Positions 7,732-16,002 of a stretch of DNA of 44,315 nucleotides are shown piece after piece (positions within the stretch are counted from its first letter, which is position 1; every line of letters begins with the position of its first letter). The notes beneath the pieces are model-generated. The model was not told where the DNA came from. It ran no database searches and was given only the letters and a program-made list of their open reading frames with translations. The position numbers and the translations under genes are program-made. Source of the stretch: Paludibacter sp. (GTDB lineage: Bacteria; Bacteroidota; Bacteroidia; Bacteroidales; Paludibacteraceae); the NCBI GenBank assembly GCA_010365115.1, contig JAAFGX010000026.1:1-44315 (forward strand), written 5' to 3'.

Positions 7732-8259
7732 ATGACAAACTACTTTATTATCCCCGGTTATGGCGGCTCAGGTTCTGACCACTGGCAAACATATTTTGAA
7801 AATACTCAGGAAAATTTTCAGCGCATAGAGCAAAAAGATTGGGATAAACCGGTCATTGACGAATGGGTAGAAAATGTGGATAAAGCTATTTCCGGTTACG
7901 ATCCGGAGACAGTAGTATTGGTGGCGCACAGTTTGGGTTGCTGGACCGTGGCTGAATGGGCAAAACGTTATAATCGGAAAATTAAAGGTGCATTATTGGT
8001 TGCACCACCGGATGCCGACTTGGTTCGCGAGAAACTTCAACATCGGTTATTCAACGAAATTCCTAGACAGAAGATTAATGCCAAAACCATTCTAGTTGCA
8101 AGTACCAACGATCATTGGGCTACTATTGATACAGCTAAAACCTATGCTGAAAGTTGGGGAAGCGAATTTGTAAATATTGGCGAGGCTGGTCATATCAATA
8201 ATCTTTCGGGATATGGCGAGTGGAATGAAGGTTTGGAAATTTTAAAAAGATTAGCATAA
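7732..8259 (+). CDS. RBBP9/YdeN-type alpha/beta hydrolase
   Basis: 175 residues. Small serine hydrolase of the RBBP9/YdeN family: IIPGYGGSGSDHWQ at the N-terminus, nucleophile elbow AHSLG, acid in ASTNDHW and base in GEAGHIN. The natural substrate of this family is not known. A TTG at 7699 is open upstream, but it falls on the promoter -7 box, so the ATG at 7732 is the start. The stop codon abuts the ATG of the hemC fusion with no gap, so this is the first gene of the tetrapyrrole operon. A role in siroheme or sulfur metabolism is inferred only from operon and promoter. Confidence 0.8.
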   Translation: MTNYFIIPGYGGSGSDHWQTYFENTQENFQRIEQKDWDKPVIDEWVENVDKAISGYDPETVVLVAHSLGCWTVAEWAKRYNRKIKGALLVAPPDADLVREKLQHRLFNEIPRQKINAKTILVASTNDHWATIDTAKTYAESWGSEFVNIGEAGHINNLSGYGEWNEGLEILKRLA

Positions 8260-10239
8260 ATGAGAGTAATCAGCCGTAACAGCAAATTGGCTTTGGTACA
8301 AGTGGACGAGTGTTTTGCACTTTATCCCGAATTGGCTTATGAGCTGGTTTCGGTTGCGTCGTTTGGCGATAAGCGGAAAGATATTTCACTGTTGGAAAAT
8401 CCACCTGCCGATATTTTTACCCGCGAACTGGATGCTGCTTTACTAGATGGAACAGCTGATATTGCTGTCCATTCGGCAAAAGATTTGCAGTATCCAATTA
8501 CAAAAGGACTCGAAGTTATTGCGTTGTTCGAAGCATTTGATCAAACCGATTCGTTGGTGAGCCGTAAAAACCTGATTTTAAGAAGTTTACCGTCCGGCGC
8601 TCGAGTAGGAACGAGTTCGCCCACTCGTCGCCGTGAACTTTTGATAATTCGCCCTGATGTAGAGGTTGTTAGTATACGTGGAACTATTGAGGAACGTATT
8701 GCATTAGTCGATTCAGGTGAAATAGATGCGCTCATTGTTGCATCTTGTGCTTTGACTCGCTTAGGATTATCGCACCGGGTTGCCGAAGTGTTGCCTTTTG
8801 AAACGCATCCGCTGCAAGGAAATTTGGCCATAGTGGCAAAAGTATACAGTGAAGATTTGAAAGTATTGTTTGCGGATAAAGATATTCGACGCAATTATGG
8901 GAAAGTGACACTTGTGGGCTTTGGTCCTGGAAATCCCGATTTATTGACCATAGGCGGCGAAAAAGCCATTGCGCAAGCAGATACCATTTTTTACGACGAT
9001 TTATTAGACAAAGATTTCTTACAAAAATATACTGCCAAATTGGTGTATGTTGGCAAACGAAAAGGTCAACACAGCGCAGAACAAGCTGAAATAAACCGTT
9101 TGTTGCTCAATGAAGCCAAAGACGGAAAACGTGTGGTGCGCCTTAAAGGTGGTGACCCAATGATTTTTGCACATGGTGGCGAGGAAGTGGAATTTCTAAA
9201 AAGTAATTTTATAGAGGTGAAAGTTATTCCGGGTATTACTACTGCCCTTGCTTTGGCTTCGCTCACGCAAATTCCCCTCACGCATCGCGGCATTGCTTCT
9301 TCGGTGGCATTTGTTTCCGGTCAAGCTGCCGAAATAAAATTGCCTGATACTGACACCGTGGTTTGTTATATGGCAGGTTACAATATCCCACTTATTGCCA
9401 CCAAAGCCATTGCCGAAGGCAGAAATCCTCAAACTCCGGTGCTGCTGGTGTCGAAAGTTTCGTCGCCAGAGCAACAGGAATTTTTCTATACTTTGGAATC
9501 GCTTAGCCGTGAAACAGAGCCTTTCCCAACTCCGATTATCAGTATTATTGGAGATGTGGTTGGTTTGCGAAATAAATCGGAACAGGATGTAAAACGCCCG
9601 ACCTATTTGGTAACAGGCACTCAAAAAGAACATTATGATAAAATAGGACGGGTGATTCATCAGCCGTTAATCAGCATAGAAGCCATTTCGCCCAATCCAG
9701 GTTTGGAAACAGAATTGAATCGGCTCGACTCATACGATTGGCTGTTTTTTACAAGTCGTTATACTGTGAAATTCTTTTTTGAAGCATTAGAAAATTCAGG
9801 TAAAGATACCCGTTATTTAGCCAAATTGAAAATAGCTTCGGTTGGAAAGATTACTTCTCAGGAACTGAAACTTCACGGTATTACTCCAGATGTACAGGCA
9901 GAAGAAGAATCCTCTGTCGGACTTTTAAAAAATTTTGAAAGGAATAATTTCACCGTTGGAAAAGTATTTATACCTCGTTCGGATATTGGATTGTCGGTTT
10001 TGCCCGACGGACTTAAGAAACTTGGTTGGAAAGTTAGCACTGTAAAGGTTTATCACAATACATATCCTGAAAATCTGAAACCGCTCGACTTGACAAATAT
10101 TCCCAATATTGTGTTTTCATCACCTTCGTGCGTTACTAACTTTTTACGTTTATACGGAACATTTCCAACGAATAAAAATTACATTTTCAGGGGAAAAGAA
10201 ACGGAGAAAAGGTTTAATGAAGCCACCAAAATCCCCTGA
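8260..10239 (+). CDS. Fused HemC (truncated) - CobA - HemD
   Basis: 659 residues in three parts. Residues 1-213 resemble porphobilinogen deaminase domains 1-2: SRNSKLALVQ, catalytic Asp at D75 (AVHSAKD), VGTSSPTRRR, SIRGTIEERI. Domain 3, with the cofactor-bearing Cys of the GGC motif (Cys242 in E. coli), is absent, and the position of E. coli Arg131 is Thr. Residues about 216-450 are a complete uroporphyrinogen-III methyltransferase (VGFGPGNPDLLT, VRLKGGDPMIF, TPVLLVSKVSSPEQQ) that makes precorrin-2. Residues about 455-659 resemble uroporphyrinogen-III synthase (LFFTSRYTVKFF, VFSSPSCVTNF) but end early at a repeat-like hairpin containing the stop codon. Together they would take porphobilinogen to precorrin-2 without releasing intermediates. 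Confidence 0.85.
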   Translation: MRVISRNSKLALVQVDECFALYPELAYELVSVASFGDKRKDISLLENPPADIFTRELDAALLDGTADIAVHSAKDLQYPITKGLEVIALFEAFDQTDSLVSRKNLILRSLPSGARVGTSSPTRRRELLIIRPDVEVVSIRGTIEERIALVDSGEIDALIVASCALTRLGLSHRVAEVLPFETHPLQGNLAIVAKVYSEDLKVLFADKDIRRNYGKVTLVGFGPGNPDLLTIGGEKAIAQADTIFYDDLLDKDFLQKYTAKLVYVGKRKGQHSAEQAEINRLLLNEAKDGKRVVRLKGGDPMIFAHGGEEVEFLKSNFIEVKVIPGITTALALASLTQIPLTHRGIASSVAFVSGQAAEIKLPDTDTVVCYMAGYNIPLIATKAIAEGRNPQTPVLLVSKVSSPEQQEFFYTLESLSRETEPFPTPIISIIGDVVGLRNKSEQDVKRPTYLVTGTQKEHYDKIGRVIHQPLISIEAISPNPGLETELNRLDSYDWLFFTSRYTVKFFFEALENSGKDTRYLAKLKIASVGKITSQELKLHGITPDVQAEEESSVGLLKNFERNNFTVGKVFIPRSDIGLSVLPDGLKKLGWKVSTVKVYHNTYPENLKPLDLTNIPNIVFSSPSCVTNFLRLYGTFPTNKNYIFRGKETEKRFNEATKIP

Positions 10240-10245
10240 TGGGGA
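10232..10245. repeat. CCCC/GGGG hairpin at the hemD stop codon
   Basis: TCCCC-TGAT-GGGGA forms a 5-bp stem, and the TGA in its loop is the stop codon of the HemC-CobA-HemD gene. It resembles the C/G-run repeat remnants at 15150-15168, 15242-15273 and 16054-16085. The HemD domain seems to end about 20 residues early here, which would fit a repeat insertion. Confidence 0.5.
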
Positions 10246-10298
10246 CTTAAAAACGGAGTAACTAAAAAAGAAAATATTAGTTTAAAATAAAAGAAAAT

Positions 10299-11348
10299 AT
10301 GAATGGATTATCAAATAGAATTATGTCGGAATCTTCTTTGAAACCACTTTTGGAGGACAAGGTGGCTGGAAAAGAGGCTATATTTTCCCGTTTTCGTCAA
10401 TACAGAATCGATGCCGCCACCCGCGAGTTTTATGCCGATGTGCGAGTTTCAGCTACTGATTTTATTTATCCATATTTTATTGTGGATGGCGAAAACGAAA
10501 TACAACCTATTCGAACGCTAAAAGGCATTTCACGGTTTTCAATTGATCAATTATTGATTGATTTGGAAGAAACGGTGGCATTAGGTATTGATAAAATATT
10601 ACTTTTTGGAGTTATTACAGATAACTTAAAGGATGAAATCGGCTCAGCAGGTTACAATCCCGATTCGCTCGTATGCCGTGCTGTCCGAGCAATCAAAAAG
10701 CATTTTCCGCAGGTTGTGATCTTTACAGATGTTTGCTTGTGCGAATATACTTCACACGGACATTGCGGATTGTTGGACGGAGAAAAAATTGATAATGACA
10801 GTTCATTACCGCTTTTAGCAAAAATCGCGCTGGTTCATGCGCAGGCTGGAGCCGATTTTGTAGCGCCGTCGGCCATGATGGATGGACAGATTCAGGCTTT
10901 AAAAGAAATTTTAAAAGCACATAAACTCGACACGAAAGTGCTGGCGTATTCGGCCAAATACTCTTCAAACTTTTACGGTCCTTTTCGCGATGCGGCGGGT
11001 TCTGCTCCAAGTTTTGGCGACCGTAAAACCTACCAAATGGATTACCGCACTAGTCATCAGGGAATTGAAGAAATTGCTGCCGACATTGAAGAAGGTGCCG
11101 ATTGGGTAATGGTGAAACCGGCGCAGGCCTATCTGGATATTATTCAGCGGGCGAGTGTAGCGTTTCCCACGGTTACGTTGGCTGCCTATCAGGTTTCAGG
11201 CGAATATGCCTTGCTCAAAAATGGAGCCGATGCAGGATTGATAAACGAGGAACAAGGATTTTTAGAATCGCTTACGGCCATAAAACGTGCCGGAGCAAAC
11301 TTTATAATAACGTATTATGCAAAGGACTTTGTCAGAAAAGGCTTATAA
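10299..11348 (+). CDS. hemB: Delta-aminolevulinic acid dehydratase (porphobilinogen synthase)
   Basis: 349 residues. It condenses two 5-aminolevulinate molecules to porphobilinogen. The two Schiff-base lysines are K220 (YSAKYSSNFYGPFRDA) and K273 (VMVKPA). The zinc-cysteine set C146/C148/C156 (DVCLCEYTSHGHCG) marks the zinc-dependent type. The N-terminal arm is about 30 residues longer than usual; an internal ATG at 10323 is an alternative start. The gene overlaps hemL by 32 nt, so the two are translationally coupled. Full length otherwise, unlike its neighbours HemA and HemC. Confidence 0.95.
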   Translation: MNGLSNRIMSESSLKPLLEDKVAGKEAIFSRFRQYRIDAATREFYADVRVSATDFIYPYFIVDGENEIQPIRTLKGISRFSIDQLLIDLEETVALGIDKILLFGVITDNLKDEIGSAGYNPDSLVCRAVRAIKKHFPQVVIFTDVCLCEYTSHGHCGLLDGEKIDNDSSLPLLAKIALVHAQAGADFVAPSAMMDGQIQALKEILKAHKLDTKVLAYSAKYSSNFYGPFRDAAGSAPSFGDRKTYQMDYRTSHQGIEEIAADIEEGADWVMVKPAQAYLDIIQRASVAFPTVTLAAYQVSGEYALLKNGADAGLINEEQGFLESLTAIKRAGANFIITYYAKDFVRKGL

Positions 11349-12594
11349 CGAAGCTTCAAAATATATTCCCGGTGGCGTAAACAGTCCGGTGCGCGCTCTC
11401 CTAAGTGTGGGCGAAGCGCCATTGTTTGTATCCAAAGCCGATGGCGTGAATTTTACCGATGTGGATGGCAATGTATTTACTGATTTTTGCCTTTCGTGGG
11501 GAGTTTTTATACTCGGGCACAATCACAAAACGGTAAACAAAGCTGTAAAAGCGGCTATTGACAATGGCACTAGTTACGGAATTCCCACCTTGCTGGAAAC
11601 GCAATTAGCCAGATTATTGGTCGAATCTGTTCCGTCACTTGAAAAAGTACGGTTTGTGAGTTCGGGAACCGAAGCCGTGATGAGTGCTGTACGTGTGGCT
11701 CGCGGATTTACCGGACGCAATATCATTGTAAAATTCGATGGTTGCTACCACGGTCATGCCGATCATTTATTGGTTTCGGCAGGTTCGGGAGTTGCTACGC
11801 TTAGTGGAAGTTCGTCGAGTGGTATTCCTGTTGATTTTACGAAACATACTTTAAGTTTGCCTTACAATGATTTTGAGGCTGTAAAAATAGTTTTTGAAAA
11901 GTATGGCAATGATATTGCGGCTGTAATTTTAGAACCAGTAGCGGCCAATATGGGTGTTATTGTTCCTGAGAAACAGTTTCTGTCTGGTTTGCGTGAAATA
12001 ACCAAACAATACGGCTCGTTATTGATTTTTGATGAGGTAATCACAGGTTTTCGTTTAGCGTTGGGCGGAGCTCAGCAACGATTTGGCATTACTCCCGACC
12101 TATCCGCTTTTGGTAAAATTATTGGCGGTGGTTTTCCGGCTGCCGCTTTTGGTGGTCGTGCCGAAATAATGGACATGTTGTCACCCAATGGCCCTGTTTA
12201 TCAAGCCGGAACGCTCTCGGGCAATCCTATTGCAATGACAGCCGGTATTGAAACCATTCAATTACTCAGTCAGCCTGGTTTTTATTCGCGTTTGGAAACA
12301 AAAAGTGAAACTTTTATTGCTGAACTTAAAGAGATTATTAAAGGGAAAGACATTGTGCTGAATCACATTGGTTCTATGTTTACACTTTTTTTCTCCGATC
12401 ATGAAATTCGAAATTTCAATGATGTAAAAAACAGCGATACCGAGCGTTTTGCCCGATTCTTCAGAGCATTAATCCGTGAAAATATCTATTTCTCACCATC
12501 GGCCTACGAAGCAAGTTTTATCTCCGAAGCACATACCGAGGTGCAATTGAAACAAGTTTTGCAAACAATAAAAAAGGAATTAGAAAAAATCTAA
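11317..12594 (+). CDS. hemL: Glutamate-1-semialdehyde 2,1-aminomutase
   Basis: 425 residues, normal length. A PLP-dependent class III aminotransferase-fold enzyme that converts glutamate-1-semialdehyde to 5-aminolevulinate. The PLP lysine is K267 in SAFGKIIGGGFP; IFDEVITGFR, SSGTEAVMSAVR and GCYHGHADHLL are family motifs. Together with hemA it shows the C5 route to aminolevulinate. It is the last gene of the operon and is followed by a hairpin terminator. Confidence 0.95.
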   Translation: MQRTLSEKAYNEASKYIPGGVNSPVRALLSVGEAPLFVSKADGVNFTDVDGNVFTDFCLSWGVFILGHNHKTVNKAVKAAIDNGTSYGIPTLLETQLARLLVESVPSLEKVRFVSSGTEAVMSAVRVARGFTGRNIIVKFDGCYHGHADHLLVSAGSGVATLSGSSSSGIPVDFTKHTLSLPYNDFEAVKIVFEKYGNDIAAVILEPVAANMGVIVPEKQFLSGLREITKQYGSLLIFDEVITGFRLALGGAQQRFGITPDLSAFGKIIGGGFPAAAFGGRAEIMDMLSPNGPVYQAGTLSGNPIAMTAGIETIQLLSQPGFYSRLETKSETFIAELKEIIKGKDIVLNHIGSMFTLFFSDHEIRNFNDVKNSDTERFARFFRALIRENIYFSPSAYEASFISEAHTEVQLKQVLQTIKKELEKI

Positions 12595-12633
12595 ACTTAC
12601 CTTACAAAAAATCAATGAAGAAAAATCGGAGTA

Positions 12634-12690
12634 AGAAATCCTATCTTTCACTTACCTCATCCTAAGTAAATGATAGGACTTTCTATTTTT
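12634..12690 (+). terminator. Terminator after hemL
   Basis: 12634-12645 pairs with 12672-12684 (12 bp with a one-base bulge, core TCCTATC/GATAGGA). A second short stem lies inside the loop and ATTTTT follows. This separates the hem operon from the cysD promoter. Confidence 0.7.
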
Positions 12691-12747
12691 AAGCCAGATA
12701 TCAAAATGATTCTATCGTACCATTGAGCCAGTTTATTTCAAAATTAA

Positions 12748-12817
12748 ATACCTCATTCATGGTACACATTTACTCACATTGTGGTATTCTTTGGCATTGA
12801 TGTTAGCTGTAATTTTG
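12748..12817 (+). promoter_or_regulatory. cysD promoter with operators O1 and O2
   Basis: O1 is ATACC-N8-GGTAC (12748-12765, four of five pairs). O2 is TTACT-N8-GGTAT (12770-12787). TTTG lies at 12790 and the -7 box TAATTTTG at 12810-12817. O1 and O2 centres are 57 and 35 bp upstream of the -7 centre, identical to the hydrolase-hem promoter. It drives cysD-cysN-cysH. Confidence 0.75.
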
Positions 12818-12865
12818 CACTATAAATAATACAGCCAGTTCTCACATAATAATCAAAGAAATTAC

Positions 12866-13768
12866 ATGAGTTACAAATTAACCCATCTCAAAGAATTAGA
12901 GTCCGAATCTATATATATTCTGCGCGAAGTGGCAGCACAGTTCGAAAAACCTGCTTTGCTTTTTTCGGGCGGAAAAGATTCAATCGTAATGGCCTATTTG
13001 GCTTACAAAGCATTTTATCCAGCTGCCATTCCGTTTCCGTTTGTACATATCGACACCGGACATAACTTCGAAGAAACGCTGACTTATCGTGACGATTTGG
13101 TAAAGCTTCTTGGAGCAAATCTGATTATAGGATCGGTAGAAGAATCTATTGCTCAAGGCCGTGCGGTAGAAGAAAAGGGCTATACTGCCAGTCGAAATAA
13201 ATTGCAAACAATTACACTATTGGATACGCTCGAAAAATACAAATTTGATGCTGCTTTGGGTGGTGCTCGTCGTGACGAAGAAAAAGCCCGTGCCAAAGAG
13301 CGTTTCTTTTCACACCGCGATGAATTTGGACAATGGGATCCAAAAAATCAACGTCCCGAATTGTGGAATATCTTCAACGGAAAAAAACAACTGGGCGAGC
13401 ATTTTCGCATTTTTCCAATAAGTAACTGGACGGAGATGGATGTATGGCAATATATTTTACAAGAAAATATTCCATTACCGTCGTTGTATTACACACACAA
13501 ACGAGAAGTATTTGAGCGCGATGGGGTAATATATGCAGCCTTAGATGCAATTCCCCGTAAGTCAACTGAGACAGTAGAGCTAAAACAAGTTCGTTGCCGT
13601 ACTATCGGCGATATTACGTGTACCGGTTTAACACTATCAACTGCTAATTCGTTGGTTGATATTATTGACGAAATAGCCAGCTCACGTGTTACCGAACGTG
13701 GTGGTCGATCGGACGATAAACGCTCTGAAGCTGCCATGGAAGACAGAAAAAAGGCGGGATATTTTTAA
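12866..13768 (+). CDS. cysD: Sulfate adenylyltransferase subunit 2
   Basis: 300 residues. Catalytic subunit of ATP sulfurylase, which makes adenosine 5'-phosphosulfate (APS) from ATP and sulfate. PP-loop SGGKDS at 34-39. RRDEEKARAKERFFSHRD and the C-terminal GRSDDKRSEAAMEDRKKAGYF are strongly conserved in CysD. It is the first gene of cysD-cysN-cysH, and the gap to cysN contains only an AT-rich microrepeat. Confidence 0.97.
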   Translation: MSYKLTHLKELESESIYILREVAAQFEKPALLFSGGKDSIVMAYLAYKAFYPAAIPFPFVHIDTGHNFEETLTYRDDLVKLLGANLIIGSVEESIAQGRAVEEKGYTASRNKLQTITLLDTLEKYKFDAALGGARRDEEKARAKERFFSHRDEFGQWDPKNQRPELWNIFNGKKQLGEHFRIFPISNWTEMDVWQYILQENIPLPSLYYTHKREVFERDGVIYAALDAIPRKSTETVELKQVRCRTIGDITCTGLTLSTANSLVDIIDEIASSRVTERGGRSDDKRSEAAMEDRKKAGYF

Positions 13769-13769
13769 T

Positions 13770-13803
13770 CAATTCATAATTCATAATTGATAATTCACAA
13801 TTG
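13770..13803. repeat. AT-rich microrepeat between cysD and cysN
   Basis: About 3.5 units of the pattern AATTCATAATT / AATTGATAATTCAC fill most of the 50-nt gap. Similar arrays sit at 25780-25810, 30167-30194, 35164-35193 and 40842-40881, nearly always touching a start or stop codon. Confidence 0.75.
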
Positions 13804-13818
13804 AACAAAAACAAGATT

Positions 13819-15135
13819 ATGTTAACGCAAACAAAAGATACAACAGGATATTTAGACATGGAATTGCTGCGATTTAGTACCGCAGGAAGTGTGGATGACG
13901 GCAAAAGTACGCTTATAGGGCGATTACTTTACGATAGCAAATCTATATTCGAAGATCAAATGCAAGCTGTAAAAGATGCAAGCAAACGCCTTGGCCTTGG
14001 CGATGAAGTAAACCTCGCGTTGCTCACCGATGGCCTTCGTGCAGAGCGCGAACAAGGCATTACTATCGATGTGGCTTATCGCTATTTTGCAACTCCTAAG
14101 CGTAAATTTATTATTGCCGACACTCCGGGACATATTGAATATACCCGAAACATGGTTACCGGTGCTTCCACTGCGGATGTTGCCATTATTCTTATCGATG
14201 CCCGGCATGGAATTATCGAGCAAAGTAAACGCCACTCGTATATTGCTTCGTTATTGCAAATACCTAATGTGGTGGTGGCAATAAACAAAATGGATTTGAT
14301 CGATTTTTCCGAAGTTGTTTTCAATTCTATTAAAAGGGAATACGAAGAAATATCCAAAATATTAAAGTTGAAAAATGTCATTTTTATTCCAATTTCGGCA
14401 TTGAATGGCGATAATGTGGTGGATGCTTCAAATAAAACACCTTGGTACAAAGGCGAAACTCTGCTACATTTGCTGGAAACACTTCCGGTACGTGTTGACG
14501 AAACCAAACTTCCAGCTCGTTTCCCGGTCCAATTGGTCATTCGTCCGCGTAGCGATGAATTTCATGATTATCGCGGTTATGCCGGTCGACTTTCGGGTGG
14601 TAGTTATAAAGTAGGCGATGAAGTAACGATTTTACCTTCAAAAACACAGTCGAAAATTGTTGCAATTGACGAAGGTGATAAGTCATTAAATGAAGCTTTT
14701 ACTCCTCAATCTGTTTCCATACGTCTAGCCGACAATGTAGATGTGAGCCGTGGAGATATCATTGTAAAAAGTTCGGAACAAAAGCCAACTGTAAGTGCCA
14801 ATGTGTCGCTACTAGTTTGCTGGTTGAATCATAGACCACTAAACGAAGGGGGTAAATATATTATTCGTCATGCAACGGAAGAGACAAGAGCAATAATACA
14901 AAACATTCATTTTAAGGTAAATATCAATACACTTGAGAATATATTGGATGATAAAACAGTGAAAGTAAATGATATTGCACATATCTCCATTAAAACATTA
15001 AAGCCATTGAAATATGATTCGTACAGCGAAAACCGTACCACCGGAAGTTTGGTGCTCATAGATGAAAATACCTTCGAAACTGTGGGTGCTGGAATGATTG
15101 TACATAATTTGGAAGATGAAACGTTTACTATTTGA
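13819..15135 (+). CDS. cysN: Sulfate adenylyltransferase subunit 1 (GTPase)
   Basis: 438 residues. EF-Tu-like GTPase subunit that drives APS synthesis by CysD. G1 is GSVDDGKST (about 23-31), G3 DTPGHIEYTRNM, G4 NKMD, G5 SAL; two beta-barrel domains follow. There is no APS kinase (CysC) fusion at the C-terminus. A TTG at 13801 is open, but it lies in the microrepeat, so the ATG at 13819 is chosen. It is followed after 85 nt by cysH. Confidence 0.96.
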   Translation: MLTQTKDTTGYLDMELLRFSTAGSVDDGKSTLIGRLLYDSKSIFEDQMQAVKDASKRLGLGDEVNLALLTDGLRAEREQGITIDVAYRYFATPKRKFIIADTPGHIEYTRNMVTGASTADVAIILIDARHGIIEQSKRHSYIASLLQIPNVVVAINKMDLIDFSEVVFNSIKREYEEISKILKLKNVIFIPISALNGDNVVDASNKTPWYKGETLLHLLETLPVRVDETKLPARFPVQLVIRPRSDEFHDYRGYAGRLSGGSYKVGDEVTILPSKTQSKIVAIDEGDKSLNEAFTPQSVSIRLADNVDVSRGDIIVKSSEQKPTVSANVSLLVCWLNHRPLNEGGKYIIRHATEETRAIIQNIHFKVNINTLENILDDKTVKVNDIAHISIKTLKPLKYDSYSENRTTGSLVLIDENTFETVGAGMIVHNLEDETFTI

Positions 15136-15149
15136 TGGGTACTGTCTCT

Positions 15150-15168
15150 GACCTACCCCTAGCCCCTA
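15150..15168. repeat. C-run repeat remnant before cysH
   Basis: ACCTACCCCTAGCCCCT resembles the reverse complement of the G-rich stretch at 15242-15273, about 80 nt downstream. The two look like remnants of the same dispersed repeat type. Confidence 0.4.
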
Positions 15169-15220
15169 TACAGCCAACTAAATTACTACAGTCTATAATT
15201 AAAAGTAGAATAATGACAAA

Positions 15221-15982
15221 ATGAATAAACAAGATGAAACTAACTCCAACTTACCTTTAGGGGTTGGGGGTCATATTGAAGCTCTCAATGAGGAATTCGA
15301 AGGTAAATCTCCTGAAGAAATTCTTACTTATTTTCTCAATGAATTCAAAGGAAAAATTGCCCTTTCGTCGAGTTTGAGCATCGAAGATCAAGTATTGACC
15401 GATTTGATTGTCAGGATAGATAAAGATGCACGAATTTTCACACTCGATACCGGAAGGCTTTTCCCCGAAACTTATTCACTTATCGACAAAACTAACAATA
15501 AGTATGACATTGCCATCGAAGTTTTTTTTCCCGAGAGTTCCAAAGTTGAAAAAATGGTAAAGACAAATGGCATTAACCTGTTTTACGACAGTATTGAAAA
15601 GCGGAAACAATGCTGTCAGGTTCGAAAACTTGAACCACTAAAAAGAGCATTTCAGGGATTGGAAGTTTGGATTTGTGGCCTCCGTCAAGAACAATCTATC
15701 ACTCGTATGGGCGCTAAAACTGTAGAATGGGACGAAGCAAATGGTATCATAAAAATAAATCCATTGGTTCATTGGCTCGAAAAAGAGGTTTGGGAATATA
15801 TTAAAACTAATAAAGTTCCTTATAACGAATTGCACGACAAAGGTTTCCCAAGCATTGGTTGCCAGCCTTGCACACGTGCTGTGAAGCTGGGCGAAGATTT
15901 ACGTGCAGGACGCTGGTGGTGGGAAGATCCTGAACACAAAGAATGCGGATTGCATAACAGACCAACAAAGATGACCCCCTAA
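15221..15982 (+). CDS. cysH: Adenylyl-sulfate (APS) reductase
   Basis: 253 residues. The catalytic Cys is C242 in KECGLH. Two further pairs, C131-C132 (KQCCQVRK) and C214/C217 (GCQPC), are the [4Fe-4S] ligands that distinguish APS reductases from PAPS reductases. With no APS kinase in the window, the direct path APS to sulfite is inferred. FTLDTGRLFPETY and ICGLRQEQS are family motifs. Residues 8-18 (NSNLPLGVGGH) are encoded by a G/C-run repeat at 15242-15273 and are not typical of the family, so the gene appears to have absorbed a repeat at its 5' end. Confidence 0.93.
   Translation: MNKQDETNSNLPLGVGGHIEALNEEFEGKSPEEILTYFLNEFKGKIALSSSLSIEDQVLTDLIVRIDKDARIFTLDTGRLFPETYSLIDKTNNKYDIAIEVFFPESSKVEKMVKTNGINLFYDSIEKRKQCCQVRKLEPLKRAFQGLEVWICGLRQEQSITRMGAKTVEWDEANGIIKINPLVHWLEKEVWEYIKTNKVPYNELHDKGFPSIGCQPCTRAVKLGEDLRAGRWWWEDPEHKECGLHNRPTKMTP
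15242..15273. repeat. Dispersed repeat remnant inside the cysH 5' end
   Basis: A 32-nt stretch with core CCTTTAGGGGTTGGGGG lies within the coding sequence and encodes the atypical residues 8-18 of CysH. Related C/G-run pieces lie at 15150-15168, 15973-15990 and 16054-16085, all in the cysN-htpG interval. Confidence 0.45.
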
Positions 15983-16002
15983 ATTCCCCGAGAAGTAAAA
16001 GC

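Noticed and set aside
9196..9660. 154-codon open frame antisense to the CobA part
   Set aside because: Shadow frame of a strongly conserved enzyme, with no promoter or family match.
12595..12865. Possible riboswitch upstream of cysD
   Set aside because: The structured part is explained by the hemL terminator and the two operator dyads, which lie upstream of the -7 box and so are not transcribed with cysD.
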